A stretch of 64,000 nucleotides of DNA from Mogibacterium sp. (GCA_017433975.1 JAFRGD010000031.1:62001-126000), one strand, 5' to 3'; shown: positions 34,934-43,861, numbered from the stretch's first letter. The notes: generated from the sequence alone by a model not told the origin. Translations and numbers: made by a program.

Positions 34934-35533
34934 ATGAACGTTGTATGTCTGGACATGGAAGGTGTACTGGTACCTGAGATCTGGATCGCGTTTTCGGAGG
35001 CGACCGGGATTCCGGAGTTTCGCCGCACGACGCGCGACGAGCCGGATTATGATAAACTGATGCGCTGGAGGATCGGCCTCCTGCGTGAGCACGGTCTGGG
35101 CCTCAAGGAGATCCAGGCGACGATCGCGACGATCGACCCGCTGCCTGGCGCGCGCGAATTCCTCGACGAGCTCCGCAAGGTGACGCAGGTCATCGTGCTC
35201 TCCGACACGTTCAGCCAGTTCGGCATGGCGCTGATGCCAAAACTCGGATATCCGACGCTGTTCTGCAACGAACTCGTCGTAGGCGAGGACGGCATGATCG
35301 AGGACTTCCGGATGCGGTGCGAGCACTCCAAACTGACTTCGGTCCGCGGACTGCAGGCCATCGGCTTCGACACGATCGCAGCCGGCGACAGCTTCAACGA
35401 CCTCGAGATGATCCAGGCTAGCAAGGCGGGCTTCCTCTTCAAGAGCACGGAGGCCATCAAGGCCCAGTTCCCGGAGATTCCGGCGTTTGAGGAGTTTGAC
35501 GACCTCCTCGCCGCCATCAAGGCCGCCCTGTAA
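34934..35533 (+). CDS. thrH: ThrH-like HAD phosphatase (phosphoserine phosphatase / homoserine phosphotransferase)
   Basis: A 199-residue HAD-family protein. The frame is open far upstream, but the ATG at 34934 with AAGGGGG at 34921-34927 gives the natural start. CLDMEGVLVPEIW is motif I with the nucleophile Asp and the DxEG form typical of ThrH. VIVLSDTFSQFG is motif II (Ser/Thr), and AAGDSFNDLEMIQAS is motif IV. ThrH proteins hydrolyse phosphoserine and can transfer phosphate to homoserine. It lies alone between two terminators. Confidence 0.88.
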   Translation: MNVVCLDMEGVLVPEIWIAFSEATGIPEFRRTTRDEPDYDKLMRWRIGLLREHGLGLKEIQATIATIDPLPGAREFLDELRKVTQVIVLSDTFSQFGMALMPKLGYPTLFCNELVVGEDGMIEDFRMRCEHSKLTSVRGLQAIGFDTIAAGDSFNDLEMIQASKAGFLFKSTEAIKAQFPEIPAFEEFDDLLAAIKAAL

Positions 35534-35554
35534 TCGGAGATTATTACAATCGAT

Positions 35555-35588
35555 ATGTGACAGTGCATTGCGCTGTCACATTTTTTTG
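35555..35588 (+). terminator. Terminator of thrH
   Basis: ATGTGACAG (35555-35563) pairs with CTGTCACAT (35573-35581), followed by a run of seven T residues. Confidence 0.88.
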
Positions 35589-35617
35589 TTGACACAGGCG
35601 GGCTTTCATATTATCAT
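35589..35617 (+). promoter_or_regulatory. Promoter of the riboswitch-dap operon
   Basis: TTGACA (35589-35594), a 17-bp spacer and TATCAT (35612-35617) place the transcription start just before the lysine aptamer. Confidence 0.72.
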
Positions 35618-35627
35618 AATTCCATTG

Positions 35628-35790
35628 AGATAGAGGACGCGTTATGTCAAGAGTAACGGCCCCGACGTTTTGCAGAACGGGAGCCGCCAAAGGGGCAGAC
35701 GCCGAAGTGTGCGAGGGACTGCAATCCCCGTATGCTGGGAGCGCGGAATAAGATCCGTGCAACTGTCGCAATTTGCGGAGAGCTATCCTT
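35628..35790 (+). ncRNA. Lysine riboswitch aptamer (L box)
   Basis: The conserved blocks of the lysine aptamer appear in order: GATAGAGGACGCG at 35629-35641, TCAAGAGTA at about 35648-35656, AAAGGGGCAGACGCCGAAG at about 35689-35707, and GGAGAGCTATCC at 35777-35788, which pairs with the start to close helix P1 (GGATAG-type pairing). It lies upstream of dapA, dapB, ddh and lysA, the expected genes. I compared it from memory with the Bacillus subtilis lysC leader; spacing and order agree. Confidence 0.9.
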
Positions 35791-35870
35791 GATAAGATGT
35801 TGCGTGCCATGTGTACGCCGCCGCCTGTCCGGACCGTTCCGGCGGTGCGGCGCGATATCGACGATTATCA

Positions 35871-35899
35871 AGCAGCTGATTCCGCGTCAGCTGCTTTTT
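35871..35899 (+). terminator. Riboswitch expression-platform terminator
   Basis: AGCAGCTGA (35871-35879) pairs with TCAGCTGCT (35887-35895), followed by TTTT. Between the aptamer and this stem a GC-rich segment (35815-35853: CGCCGCC, then GGCGG and GCGGCG) can form another hairpin. Lysine binding would favour the terminator and shut off the operon. Confidence 0.85.
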
Positions 35900-35985
35900 C
35901 GTTCCATGGACAGCGACATCAGATCCGGTAGCCTCATCTCAGTGCGTAAAACCCAAAAGTTTGAACATTTGAGGAGGTAAAACAA

Positions 35986-36876
35986 ATGGCAAGAACAAAC
36001 ACGATTTTTGAAGGCGTGGCAACTGCGCTGATCACCCCGATGACCGAGAACGGCGTCAATTACGACCAGCTCGGACGGCTGATCGACTGGCAGATCGACG
36101 AAGGCATCGACGCGCTCGTCATCTGCGGAACGACGGGCGAGGGCTCGACCCTGACCGACGCGGAGCACAAGGAATGCATCCGCTACGCGGTCGAACGCGC
36201 AAACCACAGGGTGCCTGTCATCGCGGGAACGGGCAGCAACGACACGGCTTACGGTGTGGAGCTCACCCGCTTCGCCAGCGACGCCGGCGCGGACGCGTGC
36301 CTGATCGTCACTTCGTACTACAACAAGGCGACGCAGAAGGGCCTCGTCAAGCTCTTTACCGAGTACGCGAATGCGAGCGACGTTCCGATCATCGCGTACA
36401 ACGTCCCTTCGAGAACCGGTCTGAATATTGAGCCGGACACTTACGTCGAGCTGGCAAAGATCGACAAGGTCACGGCAATCAAAGAAGCGAACTCCAACAT
36501 CTCCAAGATCGTCCAGACATTTGCAAAGCTGAACGGCGCGCTGGACGTATACTCCGGCAACGACGACCAGATCGTCCCGATCATGGCGATGGGCGGCAAG
36601 GGCGTTATCTCGGTGCTTTCGAACGTGATCCCGGCCGAGACCAAGGAGATCTGCACGAGATTCTTCAACGGCGACGTCGCGGGCGCGGCTGCGCTGCAGT
36701 GCAAGTACAGTGAGCTGATCTCGGCGCTGTTCTGCGAAGTCAACCCGATCCCGGTTAAGGAAGCGATGGCGATGCTGGGCTTCTGTGACCCGATCCTCCG
36801 CTCCCCGCTCTACCGCATGGAGCCGCAGAACCTCGAGCGCCTGACCCGCGCAATGACCGAGCTCGGCATCATCTAG
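35986..36876 (+). CDS. dapA: 4-hydroxy-tetrahydrodipicolinate synthase
   Basis: A 296-residue class I aldolase that condenses pyruvate with aspartate semialdehyde, the first step of lysine synthesis. It has GTTGEGSTLTDAEH (the GTTGE motif), TSYYNKATQKGLVKLF with the catalytic Tyr, and VTAIKEANSNIS with the Schiff-base Lys. GAGGAGGT precedes the ATG. It is the first gene behind the lysine riboswitch and is followed by dapB after 46 bp. Confidence 0.95.
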   Translation: MARTNTIFEGVATALITPMTENGVNYDQLGRLIDWQIDEGIDALVICGTTGEGSTLTDAEHKECIRYAVERANHRVPVIAGTGSNDTAYGVELTRFASDAGADACLIVTSYYNKATQKGLVKLFTEYANASDVPIIAYNVPSRTGLNIEPDTYVELAKIDKVTAIKEANSNISKIVQTFAKLNGALDVYSGNDDQIVPIMAMGGKGVISVLSNVIPAETKEICTRFFNGDVAGAAALQCKYSELISALFCEVNPIPVKEAMAMLGFCDPILRSPLYRMEPQNLERLTRAMTELGII

Positions 36877-36922
36877 GTGAAATCGGGACGGTTCCGGGTT
36901 TGATCTTTTGGAGGGGAAAATC

Positions 36923-37651
36923 ATGATGAAAGTAATCATAAACGGATACGACGGCGCGATGGGGACCATCCTCGCGAACCTGATCGCAAAACTGGACGAC
37001 ATGGAAGTCGTGGCCGGCATCACGCCGACCGGTGCGACCGAGTACCTCAAGCCGTCCGACTACCAGGGGCCGGCGGACATCCTGATCGACTTTTCGCACC
37101 ACGCCTGCACGCAGGAGCTGATGGACTACCTCGTCGCGCGCGGACTGCCGGCAGTCGTCTGCACGACCGGGCAGACCGAGGAAGAGATGGCCATGATCGC
37201 GAAGGCCGCGGAGTCGGTGCCGATCTTCAAATCGGCCAACATGTCCGTAGGCGTCGCGCTGGTCGCCAAGGTCGTACAGGAGGTCGCTGCGAAGTTCGGA
37301 AACTGCGAAGTGGAGATCCTCGAAGCGCACCACAACCGCAAGGTCGACGCGCCGAGTGGCACCGCAATTATTCTCGCGGACGCGGTCCGCAAGGCCCGCC
37401 CGGAGCTTCATGACAATGTCGGCCGGGCCGGACACGCGAAGCGTCAGCCGGACGAGATCGGGATCAGTTCGATCCGGATGGGGAACATCGTCGGGATGCA
37501 CGAGGTCATGTTCGGCACCAACAACCAGACGATTACCATCAAGCACGAGGCGCACGACCGCGCGCTGTTCGCGGACGGGGCCATCGATGCGGCGCGGTTC
37601 CTGGTCGGAAAGCCGGCTGGCTTCTACAACATGGACGACCTGCTCGCTTAG
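36923..37651 (+). CDS. dapB: 4-hydroxy-tetrahydrodipicolinate reductase
   Basis: A 242-residue reductase. The ATG at 36923 is chosen because GGAGGGG lies at 36910-36916; the frame is open back to a TTG at 36908, within that site. VIINGYDGAMGTIL is the dinucleotide motif, TTGQTEEEM is the usual substrate loop, and EAHHNRKVDAPSGTA holds the catalytic His and Lys and the DAPSGTA signature. It makes tetrahydrodipicolinate, the substrate of the ddh product encoded next. Confidence 0.95.
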   Translation: MMKVIINGYDGAMGTILANLIAKLDDMEVVAGITPTGATEYLKPSDYQGPADILIDFSHHACTQELMDYLVARGLPAVVCTTGQTEEEMAMIAKAAESVPIFKSANMSVGVALVAKVVQEVAAKFGNCEVEILEAHHNRKVDAPSGTAIILADAVRKARPELHDNVGRAGHAKRQPDEIGISSIRMGNIVGMHEVMFGTNNQTITIKHEAHDRALFADGAIDAARFLVGKPAGFYNMDDLLA

Positions 37652-37687
37652 CAGAATCAGCAGAAAAAGGAAAGGGTATAGCTTAAA

Positions 37688-38668
37688 ATGAGTATAAAGA
37701 TTGGTATTGCAGGGTACGGTAATCTGGGGCGCGGCGTCGAAGCCGCAGTCAATCAGGCGGAGGACCTGGAGCTTGTCGCGGTGTTCACGCGGCGCGACCC
37801 GGCCAGCCTTCAGATTGCTTCGGACGTACCGGTCATGCCGCTCAGCGAGGTCGCGTCGATGGAGGGGAACATCGACGTGCTCGTCATCTGTGGCGGCAGC
37901 GCGACGGACCTTCCTGTGATGACGCCGGACCTCGCGTCAAAATTCAACGTCATCGACAGCTTTGACACGCACGCCAACATCCCGCAGCACTTCGCGAACG
38001 TAGACGCGGCGGCGGGTCCGTCCGGCCACGTCGCGATCATCTCGTGCGGCTGGGACCCGGGGTACTTTTCGATCGCAAGGATCTACGCGGACGCCGCGCT
38101 GCCGAACGGGCAGAGCTATACGTTCTGGGGCCGCGGCGTGAGCCAGGGGCACTCCGACGCGATCCGCCGGATCGAAGGCGTCCGTGACGCGCGGCAATAT
38201 ACGGTCCCGATCGAGACCGCTGTACAGCGCGTCCGCAACCACGAGAACCCGTCGTTCACCGCGCGGGAGATGCACCTCCGGGAGTGCTGGGTCGTTGCGG
38301 AAGACGGCGCGGACCTCGGGCGGATCGAGCGCGAAATCGTCGAGATGCCGAATTACTTTGATGAATACGACACGACCGTCAATTTCATCAGCCAGGAAGA
38401 GCTGGACCGCGACCACGCAGGCCTGCCGCACGGCGGAAGCGTGATCCGGAGCGGTGTGACCGGGAACGGCGCGTACAATAACACCGTTGAATTCCGGCTC
38501 GACCTCGACTCCAACCCGTACTTCACGGGAAGCATCCTGGCGGCTGCTGCGCGGGCGGCTTACCGGATGAACCAGGAGGGGCAGTCCGGCGCGCGCACAC
38601 TGTTTGACGTACCGCCGGCCTATCTTTCCGCGCACAGCAGAGAAGAACTGCTTGCGCACATGCTCTAG
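37688..38668 (+). CDS. ddh: meso-Diaminopimelate dehydrogenase
   Basis: A 326-residue NADPH-dependent enzyme that converts tetrahydrodipicolinate, ammonia and NADPH to meso-diaminopimelate in one step, bypassing the acylated intermediates. IGIAGYGNLGRGVEAAV is the cofactor motif, VICGGSATDLP and DSFDTHANIP are conserved, and SCGWDPGYFSIAR then FWGRGVSQGHSDAIRRI is the family signature. Its position between dapB and lysA means the operon holds the complete route from aspartate semialdehyde to lysine. Confidence 0.95.
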   Translation: MSIKIGIAGYGNLGRGVEAAVNQAEDLELVAVFTRRDPASLQIASDVPVMPLSEVASMEGNIDVLVICGGSATDLPVMTPDLASKFNVIDSFDTHANIPQHFANVDAAAGPSGHVAIISCGWDPGYFSIARIYADAALPNGQSYTFWGRGVSQGHSDAIRRIEGVRDARQYTVPIETAVQRVRNHENPSFTAREMHLRECWVVAEDGADLGRIEREIVEMPNYFDEYDTTVNFISQEELDRDHAGLPHGGSVIRSGVTGNGAYNNTVEFRLDLDSNPYFTGSILAAAARAAYRMNQEGQSGARTLFDVPPAYLSAHSREELLAHML

Positions 38669-38713
38669 AGGCGGACCGGCCGCAGGAAGTTTCAACCGGA
38701 AGGAGTATCCACC

Positions 38714-40009
38714 ATGCTGCACAGCAACCTCGGAATCAACGAGCAGGGCCACCTGACCGTCGGCGGCGTCGACGCGGTGTCCCTCGCGGAACGGTACGGG
38801 ACACCGCTTTACGTCCTCGACGAGGACGTGATCCGCGCCAAGTGCCGGACCTATGTTTACGCGATGCAGGAGTGCTTCGGCGCGGAAGCGACGCCGCTCT
38901 ACGCCAGCAAGGCACTGTGCTTCAAGGGAATCTACCCGATCGTCGCGTCCGAAGGCCTGGCGGTCGACGTCGTCTCCCCGGGCGAGATCTATACCGCCCT
39001 CGCGGCGGGCTTCCCGGCGGAGCAGATGTTCTTCCACGGCTCGAACAAGACCGATGCGGACATCCGGTACGGGATCGAAAGCGGGGTAGGGATCTTTGTC
39101 GTCGACAACCTGAACGAACTCGCAGCCCTCGACCGCATTGCCGGGGAGCTCGGTTGCAGGCAGCCGGTGATGCTCCGGCTCACGGTCGGCCTCGACCCGC
39201 ATACGCTGGCGGCAATCACGACGGGCAAGGTCGACTCGCAGTTCGGCGTTCCGATCGACACCGGTCAGGCGGAAGAGTTCGTGCTAGCCGCTCTGAAGTG
39301 CGAACACGTCCGCATCGACGGCTTCCACAGCCACGTCGGGTCGCAGGTCTTCGAGAGCGACTCCTTCATGAAGCAGATTGAGATCCTCATCCGCTTCGCA
39401 GCGGACATGCGGGCCAAGTACCACTACACCGCCACGGCGATCAACATCGGCGGCGGCTTCGCGGTTCGGTACGTCGAAAGCGATCCGGAAATCGACATCG
39501 CCGCGCGCATTGCGGAGATCTCCGTACACCTGCGGGACGCGTGCGAAGAGTACAATTACCCGCTTCCGGTCATTTACATGGAGCCGGGCCGCAGCATCGT
39601 CGCGGACGCCGGCGTCACCCTGTACACGACCGGCGGCGTCAAAGAAGTCAACGGCTATCGCAACTACATCACGATCGACGGCGGCATGGCGGACAACCCG
39701 CGCTTTGCCCTATACGGGGCCAAATACACGGTCCTCAACGCCAGCCGCATCAGCGAACCAGCGGAGTACGAGTGTACCGTCGCCGGCCGCGCCTGCGAGA
39801 GCGGCGACCGGATCGCGGAGGACGTGAAGATCGCACGGCCGGAGCGCGGCGACGTCATCGCCGTCCTCTCCACCGGCGCTTACAACTATTCGATGGCGTC
39901 CAACTACAACCGACTGCCGCGGCCTGCCACCGTCATCGTCAGCGGCGGCCAGGACCGCCTCGCCGTCCGGCGCGAGTCCTTCGAGGACCTCATCCGGAAC
40001 GAGCTGTAA
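38714..40009 (+). CDS. lysA: Diaminopimelate decarboxylase
   Basis: A 431-residue fold-type III PLP enzyme that decarboxylates meso-diaminopimelate to L-lysine. Lys66 in LYASKALCFKG forms the Schiff base. FHSHVGSQVFE, NIGGGFAVRY and YMEPGRSIVADAGV are the PLP and substrate motifs, and GRACESGDRIAED carries the Cys that completes the active site of the dimer partner. AAGGAG lies eight bases before the ATG. It is the last gene of the riboswitch operon. Confidence 0.95.
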   Translation: MLHSNLGINEQGHLTVGGVDAVSLAERYGTPLYVLDEDVIRAKCRTYVYAMQECFGAEATPLYASKALCFKGIYPIVASEGLAVDVVSPGEIYTALAAGFPAEQMFFHGSNKTDADIRYGIESGVGIFVVDNLNELAALDRIAGELGCRQPVMLRLTVGLDPHTLAAITTGKVDSQFGVPIDTGQAEEFVLAALKCEHVRIDGFHSHVGSQVFESDSFMKQIEILIRFAADMRAKYHYTATAINIGGGFAVRYVESDPEIDIAARIAEISVHLRDACEEYNYPLPVIYMEPGRSIVADAGVTLYTTGGVKEVNGYRNYITIDGGMADNPRFALYGAKYTVLNASRISEPAEYECTVAGRACESGDRIAEDVKIARPERGDVIAVLSTGAYNYSMASNYNRLPRPATVIVSGGQDRLAVRRESFEDLIRNEL

Positions 40010-40126
40010 CGCCCTGGAGCCTTAGAACTGCTCAATAAACGACAGATGTTTTGCTGAAAACATCTACGCAAATGAGTTTGTGCCCTGTTTGGTGGTAGTT
40101 GTTTGGGCATTATTTAATGAATAAGA

Positions 40127-40165
40127 GAAATCCGCACCATGAATGTGGTGAGGATTTCTTTTTTA
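40127..40165 (+). terminator. Terminator of the dap operon
   Basis: GAAATCC (40127-40133) pairs with GGATTTC (40152-40158), continued by CACC/GGTG inside, and is followed by a run of T residues to 40165. It lies about 120 bp after lysA. Confidence 0.85.
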
Positions 40166-40221
40166 TGAATCATCTGCACCAAGCACCTTTTCAATTCTTG
40201 ATGCAAAAGTGCAGTTCATCT

Positions 40222-41073
40222 TTATTTGCGTTCCAAATCACTGGTGTATAAATAATAAGGTCGCTTGAAATTGCTCCGGGTAATGTTTTCGATGCTCCGC
40301 ATGTCAAAGTTTCCGCTGAAGTCTTCATACGTAAAGAATAAGTTTACATTAGGGGTGTAACCGCCTGAGATGTAATTGGTTAGGCGCCACAGATGCTTTT
40401 CCTGATAATCTTTATCAAACATGCAGCCCTCGTGTTCGTGGTATTTCTCCTCAAGATCAAAAAGAGAAAGAATCGTAAAGTCCGTATTCATTCTCGCTCC
40501 GTTTACAATCCGAGGGAGCTCATAAACGCATGGAATACCGTTTTGACAATAATAATTAAGAAGGATGGCTTCAGACTTCGTACGCGTCATCGTTCCATCG
40601 ATCGTACGATGCCGAAGATATTCAGGTTTGTACACAGGGAAACTCGCTTTTTCGCGTTCTTTTTCGGAACGCCACTGAGCCAGATCGATCGTTTCCGGAA
40701 TCCCTGGGATTGAATCGAGCGTCTGATATGTTTTTCCAAGCAAGTGGTTGATCGATGCGAGGTCATATGGTCGATACCGATGAATAAACGATTCAATCAG
40801 GCTGATATTGCTTTCAATGATTTCAAGTGCTTTGTTGATAAAGTGCAGTTCTCTGATATATTGCACATCAAGATTCGAACCAGAGCCCAAATACTTCCTA
40901 TGCCGGGATCCTTTGTCATAGGCATAATAGTATTGTGCACCTGAACGCGGGTCCGTTTTGGATGCGAGATTCTTGTTTGCATAATCACTTAATGAAATTG
41001 CTCGTTTCTTATAATCTCGTTGCAAGGAAAGCAGTTCCTGCAGCAAGGCGGCTAGTTCATGAATGATTTCCAT
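40222..41073 (-). CDS. PD-(D/E)XK-like protein of unknown function, family copy 2
   Basis: A 283-residue protein on the minus strand, homologous to the gene at 28775-29569. The ATG at 41073 is preferred over that at 41094 because GGAGA lies eight bases upstream of it. YYYAYDKGSRHRKYLGSG and a helical region lead to a predicted nuclease fold: Glu168 (TKSEAILLN), Asp198 (RMNTDFTIL) and Glu213 (YHEHEGCM), then GYTPNVNLFFTYED. The order and spacing of these residues match copy 1 (SKGEL, PDF, WEHLG, DNLVITYDYE). The gene is clearly poorer in GC than the lysA and MATE genes around it. Function unknown. Confidence 0.65.
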   Translation of the reverse strand: MEIIHELAALLQELLSLQRDYKKRAISLSDYANKNLASKTDPRSGAQYYYAYDKGSRHRKYLGSGSNLDVQYIRELHFINKALEIIESNISLIESFIHRYRPYDLASINHLLGKTYQTLDSIPGIPETIDLAQWRSEKEREKASFPVYKPEYLRHRTIDGTMTRTKSEAILLNYYCQNGIPCVYELPRIVNGARMNTDFTILSLFDLEEKYHEHEGCMFDKDYQEKHLWRLTNYISGGYTPNVNLFFTYEDFSGNFDMRSIENITRSNFKRPYYLYTSDLERK

Positions 41074-41608
41074 GGGTTCGTCTCCATTAGTCAAGTGTTT
41101 TCAACAAAAATCAGTTAGCCTGTTGTAGAAAAATCAGGCGTGTCAATTGTATAAGCAGCCCGAAAAAACTGCAAACAACAACAGCTTAATATTCGACATT
41201 GTAAGCCTTTTTTTCGAGATACAAAAAAAGTACAATCACAAATACGGTTCAATCTCAAGATTGGTCATGTAATTAAATCACTAGATTGGCCAAGTAATTG
41301 GTAGGGGATGGCTTGGTTGATTGTCTTGGGCTGGCGTTTACTGGGTTTGCAGTGGAGATGATGTGTGAATCTGACGCGGTTTTCACCAACGAATTGATGA
41401 GTATTGAACTAGTATTAGAAAAGTACACCAATTAACACAGAACAAGTTGGTTATAACGAAAGAACAGAAAGGTATTGCTGTCCAATTAACTGACGATAAA
41501 ATGATATTTTCACTGATTTGTTTCCAATCGTTTACTTGGATGATCTATATTCATTAAGTTCTTACCAAATCGTGAAAGGCGTTGTACGTAGTGCAGCGCG
41601 GCGCACCC
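41074..41608. other. AT-rich intergenic island, no gene seen
   Basis: About 530 bp without a convincing open frame, much richer in A and T than the surrounding genome. Together with the gene at 40222-41073 it forms a 1.4-kb island of foreign-looking composition between the lysA terminator and the MATE promoter. It contains the imperfect direct repeat listed separately. No transposase remnant or tRNA was recognised. Confidence 0.5.
41258..41299. repeat. Pair of 17-bp imperfect direct repeats
   Basis: AGATTGGTCATGTAATT (41258-41274) and AGATTGGCCAAGTAATT (41283-41299) differ at two positions and start 25 bp apart. Confidence 0.75.
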
Positions 41609-41637
41609 TTGGAATCCGCGCGGTTAGGTGGTATAAT
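41609..41637 (+). promoter_or_regulatory. Promoter of the MATE transporter gene
   Basis: TTGGAA (41609-41614), a 17-bp spacer and TATAAT (41632-41637) lie 42 bp before the chosen ATG at 41680. Confidence 0.78.
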
Positions 41638-41679
41638 ATTTAGACCTTAAGCGTGAGAAGTAGTGAAGAAGGCTTTGAA

Positions 41680-43062
41680 ATGTCACAGGAAGCGAATGAA
41701 ATTAAAGAAAACCGGATGGGGACAGCGCCCGTCCACAGCCTGCTGATCAAGATGTCGCTGCCGGTCATGGCGTCGATGATCGTGCAGGCGTTATATAACG
41801 TTGTCGACAGTATCTTTGTATCGAGGGTCGGCGAGAAGGCGCTTGCGGCGGTTTCATATTGCTTTCCGATCCAGTCGCTGATGATCGCGTTCGGCATCGG
41901 CACGGCCGTCGGCATGAGCGCGCTGCTCTCGCGGTTCCTCGGCGCCAAGCAGTTCGACCGCGTCAACCGGATCGCGCAGAACGGCATGTTCCTCGAAGCG
42001 ATGAACTTCGTCCTGTTCTTCATCATCGGCCTCTTTTCGCACCAATTCCTCTCGATTCAGACGAGCGACGCCCTGACCATCCAGTACGGGGAGCAGTACA
42101 TGTCGATCGTGACCATGCTCTCGTTCGGCGTCTTCGCGCAGATCCTCGTGGAGCGGTTCCTGCAGGCGAGCGGCAAGACTTTTTACATCATGTTCGTCCA
42201 GGGCATCGGTGCGGTGATCAACATCATCATGGACCCGATCCTGATCTTCGGCCTCCTCGGCTTTCCAAAGCTCGGCGTGGCCGGCGCGGCGTACGCGACG
42301 GTCCTCGGGCAGATCATCGGCGCGATCATCGGTATCGTAATCAACCAGCGGAAGAACCACGAGATACCGATTTCATTAAAAAATTTCCGGGTGAGCCTGA
42401 CGGACATCAAGGATATCTATAAGATCGGCCTGCCGTCGATCGTCATGCAGTCCATCGGCTCCGTCATGGTGTTCAGCTTCAACAAGATCCTCAGCGGCTT
42501 CGGAGCGCTTGCGATTACTGCGGTTGCGACCTTCGGCGCGTACTTCAAGCTGCAGAGCTTCATCTTCATGCCGGTCTTCGGCCTGAACAACGGCGTCGTG
42601 CCGATCATCGCGTACAACTACGGCGCGCGCCGCAAGGACCGGATGCTCGCGGCCATGCGCATCGGCGCCCGGTACGGGGTGACGATCATGACGGTCGGGA
42701 TGCTGATCTTCTGGATCTTCCCAAAGGTCCTGCTGTCGTTCTTTGACGCGTCGGACCAGATGCTGGCGATCGGTACCGTGACACTGCGGACCATCTCGGT
42801 CGGCTTCCCGTGCGCGGGGTACGCGATCATGCGCGGCGCCTCCTTCCAGGCGCTCGGCAAGAGCATTTACAGCATGTACATATCCATCGCCAGACAGCTG
42901 ATGGTACTGATTCCGGCCGGCTTCCTGCTCGCACGGCTCGGGAACATCAATCTGGTCTGGCTGGCGTTCCCGATCGCGGAGGTCGTCGGCATCACGATGT
43001 CGATTCTCTTCACGCGCAAGATCAAGCGCGAGATCATCGAACCGATCGGTGCAGAGATGTAA
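41680..43062 (+). CDS. MATE-family efflux transporter
   Basis: A 460-residue, 12-helix multidrug/metabolite exporter. The ATG at 41680 is chosen because AAGAAGG lies just upstream; a GTG at 41653 would be almost at the transcription start. PVHSLLIKMSLPVMASMIVQ, then YNVVDSIFVSRVGEKALAAV is the MatE opening, and the second half repeats it with KIGLPSIVMQSIGSVMVFSF. FGLNNGVVPIIAYNYGAR is the family motif near the middle of the second MatE domain. Substrate unknown. The cyclo-ligase gene follows after 18 bp. Confidence 0.92.
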   Translation: MSQEANEIKENRMGTAPVHSLLIKMSLPVMASMIVQALYNVVDSIFVSRVGEKALAAVSYCFPIQSLMIAFGIGTAVGMSALLSRFLGAKQFDRVNRIAQNGMFLEAMNFVLFFIIGLFSHQFLSIQTSDALTIQYGEQYMSIVTMLSFGVFAQILVERFLQASGKTFYIMFVQGIGAVINIIMDPILIFGLLGFPKLGVAGAAYATVLGQIIGAIIGIVINQRKNHEIPISLKNFRVSLTDIKDIYKIGLPSIVMQSIGSVMVFSFNKILSGFGALAITAVATFGAYFKLQSFIFMPVFGLNNGVVPIIAYNYGARRKDRMLAAMRIGARYGVTIMTVGMLIFWIFPKVLLSFFDASDQMLAIGTVTLRTISVGFPCAGYAIMRGASFQALGKSIYSMYISIARQLMVLIPAGFLLARLGNINLVWLAFPIAEVVGITMSILFTRKIKREIIEPIGAEM

Positions 43063-43080
43063 CAACGGCAGGAGGGTACC

Positions 43081-43743
43081 ATGGGCGACGGAATGATTTC
43101 CCACATCAACGCGCACGGCAAGGCGATGTACAAACAAAGCCAGGAGGGGCACAAGACGCTCCTTCGGATGCGGTGCAAGGACATCTACGCTTCGCTGGAG
43201 GAGAGCTACATCGCGGACGCGAGCGCAGCAATCGCCTCCCGGCTGTTCGAGCTGCCGGAATACGCCGCGGCACAGACGGTCTTCTGCTACATGAGCATGC
43301 CGCGCGAGGTGCAGACGGACGCGGTCATTGACCGCGCGCTCCGGGACGGCAAGCGGGTCTGCATCCCGCTGTGCAGAGGCGCCGGTGTCATGGAAGCCAG
43401 GGAATACCGGGCCGGCGACGCGCTTTCGGCCGGACCGTATGGAATCCGCGAACCGCTCGAGGACGCGCCGGTCGTACCAGCTGATGAGATCGACTTCGCG
43501 GTCATCCCATGCGTTGCGTGCGACCGATTCTGCAAGCGCCTCGGCCACGGGGCGGGGTATTACGACCGGTTTCTCGCGGAGACCGGCTTCCCCAAGGTCG
43601 CGCTCTGCTTCAGCAAACTCATCATGACCACCATACCGGTTTACAAGAAAACCGACGTCCCGATGGATGTGGTCGTCACGGAGACGGTGACATATTTTGC
43701 GGATACCGACGCCTCAAAAGTCAAGCATAACGGCGCGGTGTAA
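43081..43743 (+). CDS. 5-formyltetrahydrofolate cyclo-ligase
   Basis: A 220-residue enzyme of the MTHFS/YgfA family that turns 5-formyl-THF into 5,10-methenyl-THF with ATP. It has FCYMSMPREVQTDAVI and RVCIPLCRGAGVMEAR with the substrate and ATP residues, VIPCVACDRFCKRLGHG and GHGAGYYDRFLAE, the GxGxGYYDR signature. The N terminus is about 20 residues longer than many family members. GGAGGG precedes the ATG. It is in the same transcript as the MATE transporter, which has no obvious folate link. Confidence 0.88.
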   Translation: MGDGMISHINAHGKAMYKQSQEGHKTLLRMRCKDIYASLEESYIADASAAIASRLFELPEYAAAQTVFCYMSMPREVQTDAVIDRALRDGKRVCIPLCRGAGVMEAREYRAGDALSAGPYGIREPLEDAPVVPADEIDFAVIPCVACDRFCKRLGHGAGYYDRFLAETGFPKVALCFSKLIMTTIPVYKKTDVPMDVVVTETVTYFADTDASKVKHNGAV

Positions 43744-43778
43744 CGTGATGTATTAGATTTTGTGCATTTTCCGCCAGG

Positions 43779-43807
43779 TTGAAATTTTCGGCTTTGCGGA
43801 GTAAAAT
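43779..43807 (+). promoter_or_regulatory. Promoter of the ABC importer operon
   Basis: TTGAAA (43779-43784), a 17-bp spacer and TAAAAT (43802-43807) lie 54 bp before the solute-binding protein ATG. Confidence 0.7.
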
Positions 43808-43861
43808 ATCACCAACGGTAAATTTCTAATTTATCTATTTTTCATTAAGGAGGCATTTACA

